DNA from: Solimicrobium sp040544425
GTDB lineage: Bacteria > Pseudomonadota > Gammaproteobacteria > Burkholderiales > Burkholderiaceae_D
DNA length: 64,000 bases
NCBI GenBank assembly: GCA_040544425.1
Contig: JBEONO010000016.1
Span: 41,202-105,201, forward strand
Direction: 5' to 3'
Made by a program: the position numbers and the translations under genes
The notes under the pieces: generated by a model
The model's database searches: none
What the model was told of the DNA's origin: nothing
The model's input: the letters and a program-made list of their open reading frames with translations, nothing else
Shown: one piece after another, positions 1 to 10,300 of the stretch
Layout: every line of letters begins with the position of its first letter
How positions within the stretch are numbered: the stretch's first letter is position 1

Positions 1-41
1 CTGGATTTTCTGGCGGGCCCGCATTCGAGTTTTTGAATACA

Positions 42-491
42 TCAACCCAGCGCGCTGCGGTCAATGCGTTTGCTCAAAATAATCGACGTGGAAGTTTGCC
101 GCACGCCTTCCAGATCGCCAATCTGATCCAGTAATTTATCCAAATCTTCCGTGCTGGTGCAGCGCAGGGTCATCATGTAATCGATCACGCCGCTGACCGC
201 GTACAGGGTTTCAACCTCGGGCCATTGCTGCAACAGTTTGACCAGGGCTGAGGCGCTGCGCGGCTCGATCGACATCCCGACATAGGCACGCACTCCGGAT
301 TGAAACAGGGTCTGGTCGAGCCGGACACCGTAACCGGCAATAATGCCGGTCTTTTCCAAAGCCGCGATCCGGGCAATGACCGTGGTTCTGGCCATGCCGA
401 TTTTTTTCGCTATGAGGGTCACCGGCATGCGCGCATTGTCCATCAGCAGCGCCAGGATTTGATTGTCAACTTTATCCAGATTTGGTTTCAT
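42..491 (-). CDS. Lrp/AsnC-family transcriptional regulator
   Basis: A 149-residue protein of typical Lrp/AsnC size. The N-terminal ~55 residues form the helix-turn-helix (LDKVDNQILALLMDNAR, then the MARTTVIARIAALEKTGII recognition region). The C-terminal half (about 65-140) is the RAM ligand-binding fold with the usual VETLYAVSGVIDYMMTL segment. Such proteins sense amino acids and regulate their metabolism. The gene is divergent from a saccharopine-dehydrogenase-like gene and an ALDH7-type gene, so control of that pair in response to lysine or a product is a reasonable inference. Start ATG at 491. Confidence 0.9.
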   Translation of the reverse strand: MKPNLDKVDNQILALLMDNARMPVTLIAKKIGMARTTVIARIAALEKTGIIAGYGVRLDQTLFQSGVRAYVGMSIEPRSASALVKLLQQWPEVETLYAVSGVIDYMMTLRCTSTEDLDKLLDQIGDLEGVRQTSTSIILSKRIDRSALG

Positions 492-552
492 GGTGGTCGT
501 TTTCGCTCTAATTGAATCAAATAGTCGTCATATTGTAGCGCACCACATCATA

Positions 553-580
553 TTGACACTAATTTGTTCTCTATTATCTG
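553..580 (+). promoter_or_regulatory. Putative sigma-70 promoter for the lysine-catabolism pair
   Basis: TTGACA at 553-558 is followed after 16 bp by TATCTG at 575-580, in the AT-rich divergent region. The untranslated leader would be about 90 nt. It contains a perfect 12-bp palindrome TGCACGCGTGCA at 620-631. The -10 match is only moderate. Confidence 0.35.
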
Positions 581-678
581 ACATTAAAGCCCTCTACACT
601 TCTGGTCACAATCAGGCGTTGCACGCGTGCACGCTCATGTAGTTCATAAAAACCCGACCACCCCACAGGAGATCAACG

Positions 679-1770
679 ATGAAAACCAAACTCATTTTGT
701 TAGGCGCAGGAAAAATTGGCGACGCGATTTTAAATCTGTTGTCGCACACTGGCGACTATGAAATCACCGTCGCTGATCGCGATGCAGATCGTTTGGCTTA
801 TGTCACCAAAGCCGCATTCCCTAACACGACCTGTGTACAGATCGATTTATCCGATAAAAATGCGGTGACTGAAATCATCAAAGGTCACAAGGTCACGATG
901 TCGGCATGTCCGTACTTTCTGACACCGATCATCGCATCGGCAGCCAAGCTGGCCAAATCGCATTATTTTGATCTGACTGAAGACGTGGAAAGCACACGCG
1001 TGGTCAAGCAACTGGCAGAAAATGCTGAAACCGCCTTCATTCCGCAGTGTGGCCTGGCCCCAGGGTTTATCTCTATCGTTGCCAATGATGTGGCAAAAGG
1101 CTTCGAGTCCTTGCGTGATGTCAGCATGCGCGTTGGCGCCTTGCCGATCTATCCAAACAATGCCCTGAAATACAATCTGACCTGGAGTACCGACGGGTTG
1201 ATCAACGAGTATTGCAATCCCTGCGAAGCGATTGTCGACGGCCAGTTGCGCGAAACGATGCCTCTGGAAGAAATCGAAAGCTTCTCGCTGGACGGTATCG
1301 ATTACGAAGCATTTAATACTTCCGGCGGTCTGGGTACCTTGTGCGAAAGCCTGGCAGGGAAAGTACAAAATCTGAACTACAAAACTGTGCGATATCCTGG
1401 CCACCGCGACATCATCAAGATGCTGGTGCGTGATCTGCAATTGGGTCAGCTGGAGCGCCGTCCAATCTTGAAAGAAGTCATGGAAACTGCAATTCCAATT
1501 ACCAAGCAGGACGTGGTGCTGGTGTTTGTCAGCGTGGCCGGTATTCGTGAAGGTCGTCTGGAACAGGAATCGTATGCCAAGAAAATCTATAGCCAAAAGG
1601 TCAATGGCCAATTGTTGTCCGCGATTCAGCTGACCACAGCATCTGGAATTTGCGCTATGGTCGACATGCTGATTCAGGGTAAACTGCCACAACACGGGAT
1701 GGTTCGTCAGGAACAGGCTACTTTGGCAGACTTCCTGGCCAATCGCTTTGGCCAATATTACGCAGTTTAA
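679..1770 (+). CDS. Saccharopine dehydrogenase-family oxidoreductase (lysine 6-dehydrogenase-like)
   Basis: A 363-residue cytoplasmic NAD(P)-dependent oxidoreductase. The Rossmann fingerprint GAGKIG is at residues 9-14, followed by an acidic VADRD end of the second strand. Length and the single-domain layout (Rossmann fold plus saccharopine-dehydrogenase C-terminal domain) fit bacterial saccharopine or lysine 6-dehydrogenase relatives rather than the bifunctional eukaryotic enzyme. A good ribosome-binding site (AGGAG, 667-671) precedes the ATG. The next gene, 40 bp downstream, is an ALDH7-type dehydrogenase that would oxidise the aminoadipate semialdehyde (or piperideine-6-carboxylate) formed here. 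No separate lysine-ketoglutarate reductase is present, so direct lysine 6-dehydrogenation is the simpler guess; the exact substrate is not proven. Confidence 0.8.
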   Translation: MKTKLILLGAGKIGDAILNLLSHTGDYEITVADRDADRLAYVTKAAFPNTTCVQIDLSDKNAVTEIIKGHKVTMSACPYFLTPIIASAAKLAKSHYFDLTEDVESTRVVKQLAENAETAFIPQCGLAPGFISIVANDVAKGFESLRDVSMRVGALPIYPNNALKYNLTWSTDGLINEYCNPCEAIVDGQLRETMPLEEIESFSLDGIDYEAFNTSGGLGTLCESLAGKVQNLNYKTVRYPGHRDIIKMLVRDLQLGQLERRPILKEVMETAIPITKQDVVLVFVSVAGIREGRLEQESYAKKIYSQKVNGQLLSAIQLTTASGICAMVDMLIQGKLPQHGMVRQEQATLADFLANRFGQYYAV

Positions 1771-1810
1771 TGCGGGCTGATTTTCAAATACAGTTTTTAA
1801 CACGGTGACA

Positions 1811-3313
<1,503 letters not shown>

Positions 3314-3325
3314 GGCTGGAGATCA

Positions 3326-3358
3326 GCGCATCGCAGGATTCAAGGTCCTGCGATGCGC
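3326..3358. terminator. Strong hairpin between amaB and the VF530 gene
   Basis: A perfect 13-bp stem, GCGCATCGCAGGA at 3326-3338 paired with its complement at 3346-3358, with a 7-nt loop. There is no T-tract, so intrinsic termination is uncertain. The stem ends only 12 nt before the ATG of the next gene, which has no clear Shine-Dalgarno sequence. Confidence 0.55.
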
Positions 3359-3370
3359 CCCAGTTAATCA

Positions 3371-3580
3371 ATGACAGGCACACCTCTGCAAGGCATTACC
3401 CTCGAAAAAATCCTGACTGAGCTGGTTGCTCAGTTGGGCTGGGAAACGATGGCCAAACACGTGGAGATCCGCTGTTTCAATCAGGATCCCAGTATCCAGT
3501 CCAGCCTGAAATTTTTGCGCCGCACGCCATGGGCACGCGCCAAAGTCGAAGCGCTGTTTATCAGTCATTGCAACGACTGA
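3371..3580 (+). CDS. VF530-family small DNA-binding-fold protein (DUF2132)
   Basis: A 69-residue basic protein that I recognise as the VF530 family: LEKILTELVAQLGWETMA at the N-terminus, then IRCFNQDPSIQSSLKFLRRTPWARAKVE. The family adopts a compact helical fold noted for similarity to DNA-binding proteins; its cellular role is not established. It is convergent with the lipoprotein gene, whose stop lies 1 bp away. It has no obvious Shine-Dalgarno sequence and sits directly after a strong hairpin, so expression may be low or structure-controlled. Confidence 0.8.
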   Translation: MTGTPLQGITLEKILTELVAQLGWETMAKHVEIRCFNQDPSIQSSLKFLRRTPWARAKVEALFISHCND

Positions 3581-3581
3581 A

Positions 3582-4739
3582 TCAGATCGATCCGGTCGAT
3601 TTCAATTTCTCAAGACGGGCAGTATAAAATTCGCGATTCTGTTGTGAGTTGCTCAATTCGATTGCGCGTTGCAGGTGCTTGATGGCGCCCGGCGTATCGT
3701 TCAATTTCAGATAAACCAGCGCCAGGCCATATTCGATTTCATGGTGATTCGGATCGCGCGCCATTTCTTTTTCGTACAGATGGCGCGCCAGTTCATAATG
3801 ACCTGCTTCAAATTCAGCCTGGGCGTGGAGATAGTATGCCCACGGCGGGTACTTATCCAGGCTGGCGAGGCGTTGCGCAAGCGCCTTCGACTCGGACTCT
3901 CGGCCTAAATCTCTTAGCACCAGGATGCGATTGGTCAGCATCGTGGTATTGTCGGGATCATGGGCAGCGACGCGTCCCAGTACCACTTCCGCATATTCGG
4001 AATGATGAACCGTCCGATATATCACGCCCAGGGTGATGTAGGCATTGGCAAATTTCGGATCCTGCTTCAACGCGGCCCTGGCCCACCAATACGCATCATT
4101 GGCATTACCCTGAATCAGGGTTTCGACTGCTCGATTATTAGCAAACATCGCCAGCACGGTATTTTCTTCAATCTCGACACTGTCCAGCACATTGGCACTG
4201 TCAAGCGGCAAAAAATCAACCACCATGGGATTCGCGGTCCAGGTAGTCAATTCGAATTCAGAGGGAATTCCTACCAACATCAAATTGACATGCCCGATCG
4301 ACATAAATAAATTATCGGACCTGGTCCAATCGGTAACGCCGATGACCGACTGGAAGCGAATCGGCAATCCCAATTCCTTGGCCATCGCCGCCGTCAATAA
4401 CACCAGTGACAGACAGTTTCCCTTTTTCGCTTCAAATGCCTGCGCAGCGGTCAAGGTTTCTGTGGCGTCATAATCGAGGCGCAGCTCGCCTTTTCGGTAT
4501 AGCGCGTTGTACAGGGCGACACGTCGATCAGCGTCATCCACGTGACCGCTTGAGTGATGCAACCTGGTCCGCGCATAGGACTTCATCGGTTCAGATATCG
4601 TCAGTGCGTCTTCAGGCTGAATCTGCTGCGCAGCGGGACTGAACAGTTCGTCGTGAAATAAATCGCCAGCAGCCAGTGGTGGCGCGCTTGAACAGGCAGA
4701 GATGGTGCAGCAAATCAGAACCAGAATGACGATGCGCAT
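3582..4739 (-). CDS. Lipoprotein with transglutaminase-like and TPR domains
   Basis: About 385 residues. An N-terminal lipoprotein signal (MRIVILVLICCTISAC) has its lipobox cysteine near residue 16, so the protein is probably membrane-anchored. The first half resembles the transglutaminase/SirB1-like fold: KKGNCLSLVLLTAAMAKELG carries a candidate nucleophile Cys and SIGHVNLM a candidate His. The second half (about 200-380) is a run of TPR repeats (NAYITLGVIYR, YYLHAQAEFEAGHYELARHLY, EIEYGLALVYLKLNDTPGA). The ATG at 4739 has a strong GGAGGGAAG ribosome site; an upstream TTG is less likely. The gene lies 53 bp after the PAS histidine kinase on the same strand, so co-expression is plausible. Function unknown. 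Confidence 0.75.
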   Translation of the reverse strand: MRIVILVLICCTISACSSAPPLAAGDLFHDELFSPAAQQIQPEDALTISEPMKSYARTRLHHSSGHVDDADRRVALYNALYRKGELRLDYDATETLTAAQAFEAKKGNCLSLVLLTAAMAKELGLPIRFQSVIGVTDWTRSDNLFMSIGHVNLMLVGIPSEFELTTWTANPMVVDFLPLDSANVLDSVEIEENTVLAMFANNRAVETLIQGNANDAYWWARAALKQDPKFANAYITLGVIYRTVHHSEYAEVVLGRVAAHDPDNTTMLTNRILVLRDLGRESESKALAQRLASLDKYPPWAYYLHAQAEFEAGHYELARHLYEKEMARDPNHHEIEYGLALVYLKLNDTPGAIKHLQRAIELSNSQQNREFYTARLEKLKSTGSI

Positions 4740-4792
4740 TCTTCCCTCCAAGGCTCAAAAAATAATTGTAATTTTTAGTTTTAATTCATCAA

Positions 4793-7234
4793 TCACAGCT
4801 GCTCAATACCGGACTGATTTGCAGAACTGACTCGCCGGTCGATCGGGTTGGTCGGTGCGACCAAGGGCAAGATGATGACGAACGTAGTGCCTTGATCGGC
4901 CGAACTGCTTACGTCAATTTGCCCGCCCAACATTTTTCTTACAATATTATGCACAATATTGAGACCAAGACCGGTGCCGCCGCGGCCAAGTTTGGTAGTA
5001 AAAAAAGGATCAAAAATACGATTGAGATAATGTTCCGGGATCCCTCGTCCATCATCAGAAAACTCAATTTTGACTGACTGATCCAGAATTTCTGCCTGTA
5101 ATGTCATCTGACCAATCTGGTTTTCATCAAAAGCGTGCAGGATGGAATTGTTGATTAAATTGGTCACCACCTGCTCAATCGGCCCCGGAAAGCTATCCAT
5201 GCTGATATCTTCCGGTATCGATATCGTCAGCTTGTACGCCGTCTTCCGTAACATCGGCAGCATCAACGCCACGACTTCATGAACGACGGTAGCTAATTGA
5301 AATACGCGTCGCTGCTCACTGGTTTGATCAACTGCCACCTGTTTAAAACTGCTGACCAGTTCGCTCGACCGATGCAGGCCACGGATCAGGATATCCATGC
5401 CGGTTTTACTGTCGTCCATATACTTGGCCAGACTTGAACGTCGGATCGTACCCTGTTCGATTTCCTGGAAAATTTCTTCGCTACGATCGCGCAAGGTCGT
5501 GGCGACGGTCAGGCAATTACCGATAGGCGTATTAATTTCATGCGCCACGACCGCCACGATATCGCCCAATGCAGTAAGCTTTTCTGAGCGAACCAGTTCA
5601 GCCTGCGCGAGCTGGAGATTGTGCATGGTGTTCGCCAGATTATTATTGGTATCTTCCAGTTCCGCCGTCCGTTCTTCGACGCGTCGCTCCAGTTGATAAT
5701 TTAATTCCTGCAGCGCCTGCTCGGCCTGCAGTTGCAAGGTAATGTCACGGGCGATACCAAGAAAACCGACAATTTTACCGGCACTGTCCTGGACCCGCGT
5801 AACGGTCAAGGACACATTCAGGCGGGTGCCATTTTTGCAGATGTAAATCCAGTTCCTGGTTTCTGATCCCAATTTTGCAGCAGTCAGTGTCAGTACTTCA
5901 TTGATCTTCACCTCGCGCCCATATTGGATACTTAATTCCTTACCGCGCTGGATCAATTCATCGGCATCATGGATTTCAAATAGCATCGGCATACCGATTT
6001 GTTCTCTGGCGCGATAGCCCAACATTTTCTCCGCGCCGCGATTGAACATTTGTACAATGCCTTTGACATCGGTTGAAACAATTGCGATTTCAGATGCCGC
6101 GTCAAGCACATAGTTTAGTTGACGATTCGCATGAGCCACCGCTGCTTCAACCAGTTTGCGGTCGGTGATGTCACGGCAGATCATCAACACGTGTTCTGCA
6201 TTATCAATTTCCAGCAGGGAGGCTGACACCAACACATTAATCAGACTGCCATTTTTATGTTTGATGATGGTTTCGTAGTTGGTGAGTGAACCGTTCTTGG
6301 CCAAAAGCCGCTGCCAATCGCTGCGCTGGTCTTTGGGAATGCCCAGCTCAACCTCATCGAGGGTTTTGCCAACCAGTTCGCGATAGGGGAAACCGGTCAT
6401 GGTTTCCACGCCGATGTTGGCATAAATAATTCGTGCGTCAGAGACCCGACTGAGCAGCATAAAGTCGGGTACCGAATCGATGACTTTCAACATTCGCTCG
6501 GCAGTTTGGCGTTCGCTCTCCTCGCTTTTTTTCAACAGTTGAATTTCATTTTTCAGCGTCGTGGTGACCAGATTGATCGCAAAGCCAACCCGCCCGATTT
6601 CGTCGTTGCCGACATAATCAATTGAAACATCGTAGTTGCCGTGCAAAATCTGATTCGCGGCCTTTTCCAATTTTTTCAAATGCCGGCTCAACCATCCAAT
6701 CAGGATCGAGCCAATTATTATGCTCAAAAGGATTGAGCCGACGGACAGGAAAATCGCTTTTTGGGTTAAATCTTGCTGCGCATGCGGTTTATAAAGTGAA
6801 GTGCCGCCATACAGAAGATTTGAGTAATCCGGCGTATTGATATAAATCGTTGAATAAAAACTGGGCGTTTCCAGGTTAAATTTATTGACCGCCTCCAGTG
6901 CCGCGAGCACATTTGTACCGACTGGTAACGGGGTCCCTGGCCAGCCTTTGTAAGCCAAAATATGGTCATTTCTGTCGAACAGCACAAAATAAATCTCACT
7001 GTCCTCGGTCCGACAGCCATCTATCAAGGGATTAATTTTCCCGGCTTTCAGCTCGGTTGGGTGTCGCTCAAACTGATACGACAAACAGGACTTTAATTGT
7101 CCCAGGCGCTCAATGGCGATCTGTTCGAGATAACCATTGATCATCTGAAAATTAATTACGGCTATAACAGCCAGCGCAAGTAATTCCAAAAGAATACAAA
7201 CAATGATCACTTTCCATTTCAATGTGATTTTCAT
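4793..7234 (-). CDS. PAS-domain membrane sensor histidine kinase (orphan)
   Basis: An 813-residue hybrid-free histidine kinase. TM1 is at about 9-29, then a periplasmic sensor domain of about 130 residues, TM2 at about 160-181, HAMP to about 235, two PAS domains (about 245-360 and 372-500), a coiled coil (LERRVEERTAELEDTNNNLA), the phospho-acceptor His about 565 in VVAHEINTPIGN, and a HATPase with the N box NLINNSILHAF, DDGRGIP, FDPFFTTK and GGTGLGL. An open frame continues upstream to 7444, but it runs into dctA and gains no domain, so I place the start at ATG 7234. There is no response regulator nearby. A TATAAT-like -10 lies at 7301-7306 on this strand. Adjacency to dctA suggests, but does not show, a role in C4-dicarboxylate sensing; the domain order differs from classical DctB. 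Confidence 0.85.
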   Translation of the reverse strand: MKITLKWKVIIVCILLELLALAVIAVINFQMINGYLEQIAIERLGQLKSCLSYQFERHPTELKAGKINPLIDGCRTEDSEIYFVLFDRNDHILAYKGWPGTPLPVGTNVLAALEAVNKFNLETPSFYSTIYINTPDYSNLLYGGTSLYKPHAQQDLTQKAIFLSVGSILLSIIIGSILIGWLSRHLKKLEKAANQILHGNYDVSIDYVGNDEIGRVGFAINLVTTTLKNEIQLLKKSEESERQTAERMLKVIDSVPDFMLLSRVSDARIIYANIGVETMTGFPYRELVGKTLDEVELGIPKDQRSDWQRLLAKNGSLTNYETIIKHKNGSLINVLVSASLLEIDNAEHVLMICRDITDRKLVEAAVAHANRQLNYVLDAASEIAIVSTDVKGIVQMFNRGAEKMLGYRAREQIGMPMLFEIHDADELIQRGKELSIQYGREVKINEVLTLTAAKLGSETRNWIYICKNGTRLNVSLTVTRVQDSAGKIVGFLGIARDITLQLQAEQALQELNYQLERRVEERTAELEDTNNNLANTMHNLQLAQAELVRSEKLTALGDIVAVVAHEINTPIGNCLTVATTLRDRSEEIFQEIEQGTIRRSSLAKYMDDSKTGMDILIRGLHRSSELVSSFKQVAVDQTSEQRRVFQLATVVHEVVALMLPMLRKTAYKLTISIPEDISMDSFPGPIEQVVTNLINNSILHAFDENQIGQMTLQAEILDQSVKIEFSDDGRGIPEHYLNRIFDPFFTTKLGRGGTGLGLNIVHNIVRKMLGGQIDVSSSADQGTTFVIILPLVAPTNPIDRRVSSANQSGIEQL

Positions 7235-7346
7235 CTTGTATTTACATTCGCGATGATGGCCTGACTCAGGTGAACGAAACTGGTGTCCCGTAATATTGTC
7301 ATTATAGTTTGGAGGCCGCAGATCGCAGCAAAATCTTTCAATGTTC

Positions 7347-8603
7347 TCAAACCGACTTTTTACCCAGCTCTTGCTGCAAGGTTGCCATGTCCAGTTCATT
7401 TTCCCATTTTGATACCACGATGGTCGCAACGCCATTGCCGACAAAATTGGTCAAGGCACGGCATTCACTCATAAAGCGATCGATGCCCAGTATGAGAGCC
7501 ATCCCTTCGACTGGTACGGTAGGAACGACTGCCAGGGTCGCAGCAAGGGTCACAAATCCCGCGCCAGAAATTCCCGACGCGCCTTTTGAAGTCAGCATGG
7601 CGACACCAAGAATCGTCAACTGTTGGGACAGCGTTAAATCAATATTGGTTGCCTGCGCCACAAACAATGCGGCCATCGTCATATAAATATTCGTGCCATC
7701 CAGGTTGAACGAATAGCCGGTTGGTATCACCAGGCCGACCACCGACTTCGAACAACCCAATTTTTGCAGTTTTTCCATCAACAAAGGCAAGGCACTTTCT
7801 GATGAGCTGGTGCCCAGCACAATCAACAATTCTTCCTTGATGTAGACAATGTAACGCCAGATCGAAAAGCCGGTCAATTTGCCGACAATGCCCAGCACCA
7901 CAAAAATAAATATTCCGCAGGTGAGATAAAAGGAAACCATCAAATACGCCAGGGACTGCAGCGAGCCCAAACCATATTTGCCGATGGTATAGGCCATGGC
8001 GCCAAAAGCGCCGATCGGTGCCGCCCGCATCAATATACCCACCACTGCAAAAATTACTTTCGATAACTCATCGACTAAATTGAGTATGGGACGGCCTTTT
8101 TCTCCCAAACTGGACAGAGCAAAACCAAATAAAATCGCGATCAGCAGCACTTGCAGGATATCGCCATTGGCGAACGCGCCGACAAAGGTGTCCGGAATAA
8201 TATTCATCAGGAATTCAACTGTCGACGGCAGTTTCTTTGCCGTATATTGTGCGACGCCACTGGCATCGAGCGTCGTTACATTGGCATTAAACCCGGCGCC
8301 AGGTCGAAGCACGTTGGCAACGATCAAACCGATTACCAGCGCAAAGGTCGAGATGACCTCAAAATAGATCAAGGCCTTGCCGCCGACCCGCCCTACTTTC
8401 TTAATGTCCTGCATCCCGGCGATACCGCTGACTACAGTACAAAAAATGACCGGGGCGATGATCATTTTGATGAGTTTAATAAATCCAATTCCTAAAGGGT
8501 TTAATTTCACCCCCCAGTCTGGCTGAACAATACCAATTAACACGCCGCAAAAAATGGCAAACAAAACTTGTACGTAAAGAATTTTATAAAGAGGTTTCTT
8601 CAT
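7347..8603 (-). CDS. dctA: C4-dicarboxylate/proton (or sodium) symporter DctA
   Basis: A 418-residue inner-membrane transporter of the DAACS (glutamate/dicarboxylate symporter) family. Characteristic parts: the N-terminal LYVQVLFAIFCGVLIGI, the serine-rich reentrant loop LIVLGTSSSESALPLLMEKL, the TM7 motif SFNLDGTNIYMTMAALFVAQ, and GVAMLTSKGASGISGAGFV. It imports succinate, fumarate, malate and related acids. The frame is open up to 8720, but the conserved N-terminus begins at ATG 8603 (MKKPLYKILYVQ). It is followed by an orphan sensor kinase gene. Confidence 0.93.
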   Translation of the reverse strand: MKKPLYKILYVQVLFAIFCGVLIGIVQPDWGVKLNPLGIGFIKLIKMIIAPVIFCTVVSGIAGMQDIKKVGRVGGKALIYFEVISTFALVIGLIVANVLRPGAGFNANVTTLDASGVAQYTAKKLPSTVEFLMNIIPDTFVGAFANGDILQVLLIAILFGFALSSLGEKGRPILNLVDELSKVIFAVVGILMRAAPIGAFGAMAYTIGKYGLGSLQSLAYLMVSFYLTCGIFIFVVLGIVGKLTGFSIWRYIVYIKEELLIVLGTSSSESALPLLMEKLQKLGCSKSVVGLVIPTGYSFNLDGTNIYMTMAALFVAQATNIDLTLSQQLTILGVAMLTSKGASGISGAGFVTLAATLAVVPTVPVEGMALILGIDRFMSECRALTNFVGNGVATIVVSKWENELDMATLQQELGKKSV

Positions 8604-8894
8604 TTGAATGACTCGGGTTTGGATTGTCTCAATTGATTTTATTAAAAAAATTTTTTTATATTGGCAATGGCCTGATGACAAACCTGATTGTTGTAACGTT
8701 TCCCTTATAACACCGTCCATTGTAATTTAATTTGCATCTCTTGCAACGAAAATAAAAACGAATTGGGGGATCTGGACTTCTACAAAATAGAATACCGAGA
8801 CTTGAACAGGACAGTTGTAAGGCAGTGCTGCCATACGCGGAAAAATACCTTTTTGGCAATCCTCATCCAGCAGCGGGCGGAATTGACTTGAACG
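8604..8894. other. Intergenic region between phoR and dctA
   Basis: A 291-bp AT-rich gap downstream of phoR and upstream of dctA. I see no coding frame with family features and no sigma-54 -24/-12 element. A sigma-70-like candidate on the minus strand is listed separately. Confidence 0.6.
8719..8746 (-). promoter_or_regulatory. Putative dctA promoter
   Basis: Read on the minus strand, TTGCAA (8746-8741) is followed after 16 bp by TACAAT (8724-8719), both close to sigma-70 consensus. The leader to the dctA ATG would be about 110 nt. Confidence 0.35.
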
Positions 8895-10193
8895 CTAGAA
8901 ATCGATGATGGCAACTGAAGACGGGAACTGAATAGAGAAGGTACTGCCAACGCCTTCGGTGGATTCGATCGACAGTTGCGCTTTATGCCGAAGGACCACG
9001 TGCTTGACAATCGCCAAACCGAGGCCAGTGCCTTTGGTTTCTCTGGAACGGCTTTTATCAACCCGGTAGAACCGTTCCGTCAGGCGCGAAATATGTTCCG
9101 AGCTAATGCCAATTCCACTGTCTTTCACAACGAACAGCGGGCCCTCGGAATTATTGGTCCAGCTGATGGTTATATTGCCGCCGAGTGGCGTGTAACGAAC
9201 TGCATTGGATGCCAAATTGGTGAAGGCACTGCGTAACTCGTCCATGCTGCCCAACAAGTCAGGTCCTTCGTTAATCAGGGTAAGTTGCTGTTTGCCTACC
9301 GACAGGCCATGCATTTCAGAGACAATTTGCTCCAGCAGATTTTTCATATTGATGCGCTCCGGGCGCAATGGGAAGTCCACTGATTCGAGTCGGGTCAAGG
9401 TGAGCATGTCTTCCACCAGACTTTGCATACGCTGTCCCTGTTCGGTCATGAGTTTGATATGTCCGGCCCGGGTCTTGCCGTCCATATCCGGCTGCATCGC
9501 ATTGATTTCCAAAAAGCCGTTGATCACGGTTAAGGGAGTGCGCAACTCGTGTGAGGCATTGGCAATAAAATCGCGGCGCATCCGGTCAATGCGCTCATTC
9601 TCGGTAACATCATGAGTGACCAGAATCTGGCGGCGGTTTTCAAATTTGATGATATGCAGGATTAACTTACGCTCGCGATGGGTGACGGTCAGCGGCTTGT
9701 CAAAGCGACCCAAAATAATATAGTCCATAAATTCCGGGCTACGAATTAAATTGGTGATGCGCATATTTTTATCTTTGCTCAGGTTCAGACCCAGGTGTTG
9801 CTCCGCGACCGGATTGCACCACTCCAGGAACAGCACATCATCCATGATTACGACACCGTCCGGCAACAAGGTCATCGCCTGTCGGAAACGCGCCAACCAT
9901 TCAGTCAACTCAATCTGATTTTTTTCATCCTCGCGACGCATCCGATACAACCGCGAAAAAATTTCGGTCCATGCGCCCCAGCCATCCGGCAATCTGCTGC
10001 TCTCCGGATTATCCAGCCAAAGCGAGAGTCTGAATAAATAATGCAACTGCAGGACGATCAAGACGGCCAGGCCAATGCTGACTGAGACAGCACTCCATAA
10101 CGCTCCGGAAAAATACCCGACAATCAATGCTGCAAGTAAAACAATCAGCATTCTTAATATGGCAGGCACCCAAAATACAATTCGCGGATTCAT
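8895..10193 (-). CDS. phoR: Phosphate regulon sensor histidine kinase PhoR
   Basis: A 432-residue membrane kinase. Two close hydrophobic segments near the N-terminus have almost no periplasmic loop, as expected for PhoR, which senses phosphate through the Pst-PhoU complex. Then follow a linker and a PAS region, the H box FIANASHELRTPLTVING, and the HATPase motifs NLASNAVRYTP, VKDSGIGI, RFYRVDKSRSRETKGTGLGL. Start placed at ATG 10193 (MNPRIVFWVP); an open extension to 10247 is AT-rich leader. It lies downstream of phoB with a hairpin in the 107-bp gap, which could lower kinase levels relative to PhoB. Confidence 0.93.
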   Translation of the reverse strand: MNPRIVFWVPAILRMLIVLLAALIVGYFSGALWSAVSVSIGLAVLIVLQLHYLFRLSLWLDNPESSRLPDGWGAWTEIFSRLYRMRREDEKNQIELTEWLARFRQAMTLLPDGVVIMDDVLFLEWCNPVAEQHLGLNLSKDKNMRITNLIRSPEFMDYIILGRFDKPLTVTHRERKLILHIIKFENRRQILVTHDVTENERIDRMRRDFIANASHELRTPLTVINGFLEINAMQPDMDGKTRAGHIKLMTEQGQRMQSLVEDMLTLTRLESVDFPLRPERINMKNLLEQIVSEMHGLSVGKQQLTLINEGPDLLGSMDELRSAFTNLASNAVRYTPLGGNITISWTNNSEGPLFVVKDSGIGISSEHISRLTERFYRVDKSRSRETKGTGLGLAIVKHVVLRHKAQLSIESTEGVGSTFSIQFPSSVAIIDF

Positions 10194-10252
10194 TTTTTTT
10201 TGACACTCTTCATCTGATTGAAACCAAGAAAACCTGAAAGCAAGCAAGCAAA

Positions 10253-10282
10253 AGGGTGCGCAAGGAGATCCCGACGCACCCT
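10253..10282 (-). terminator. Hairpin between phoB and phoR
   Basis: An 8-bp stem, AGGGTGCG at 10253-10260 paired with CGCACCCT at 10275-10282. On the transcribed (minus) strand it is followed by TTTTGCTTGC. It is likely a partial terminator or processing site within the pho operon. Confidence 0.5.
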
Positions 10283-10300
10283 CTTAATCTGTCCAGCCAT

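Noticed and set aside
7235..7444. N-terminal extension of the PAS kinase
   Set aside because: It overlaps dctA and lacks family features; ATG 7234 directly precedes the first membrane segment.
8604..8894. Sigma-54 promoter for dctA
   Set aside because: No TGGCAC-N5-TTGCA-like pair; only a sigma-70-like candidate is visible.
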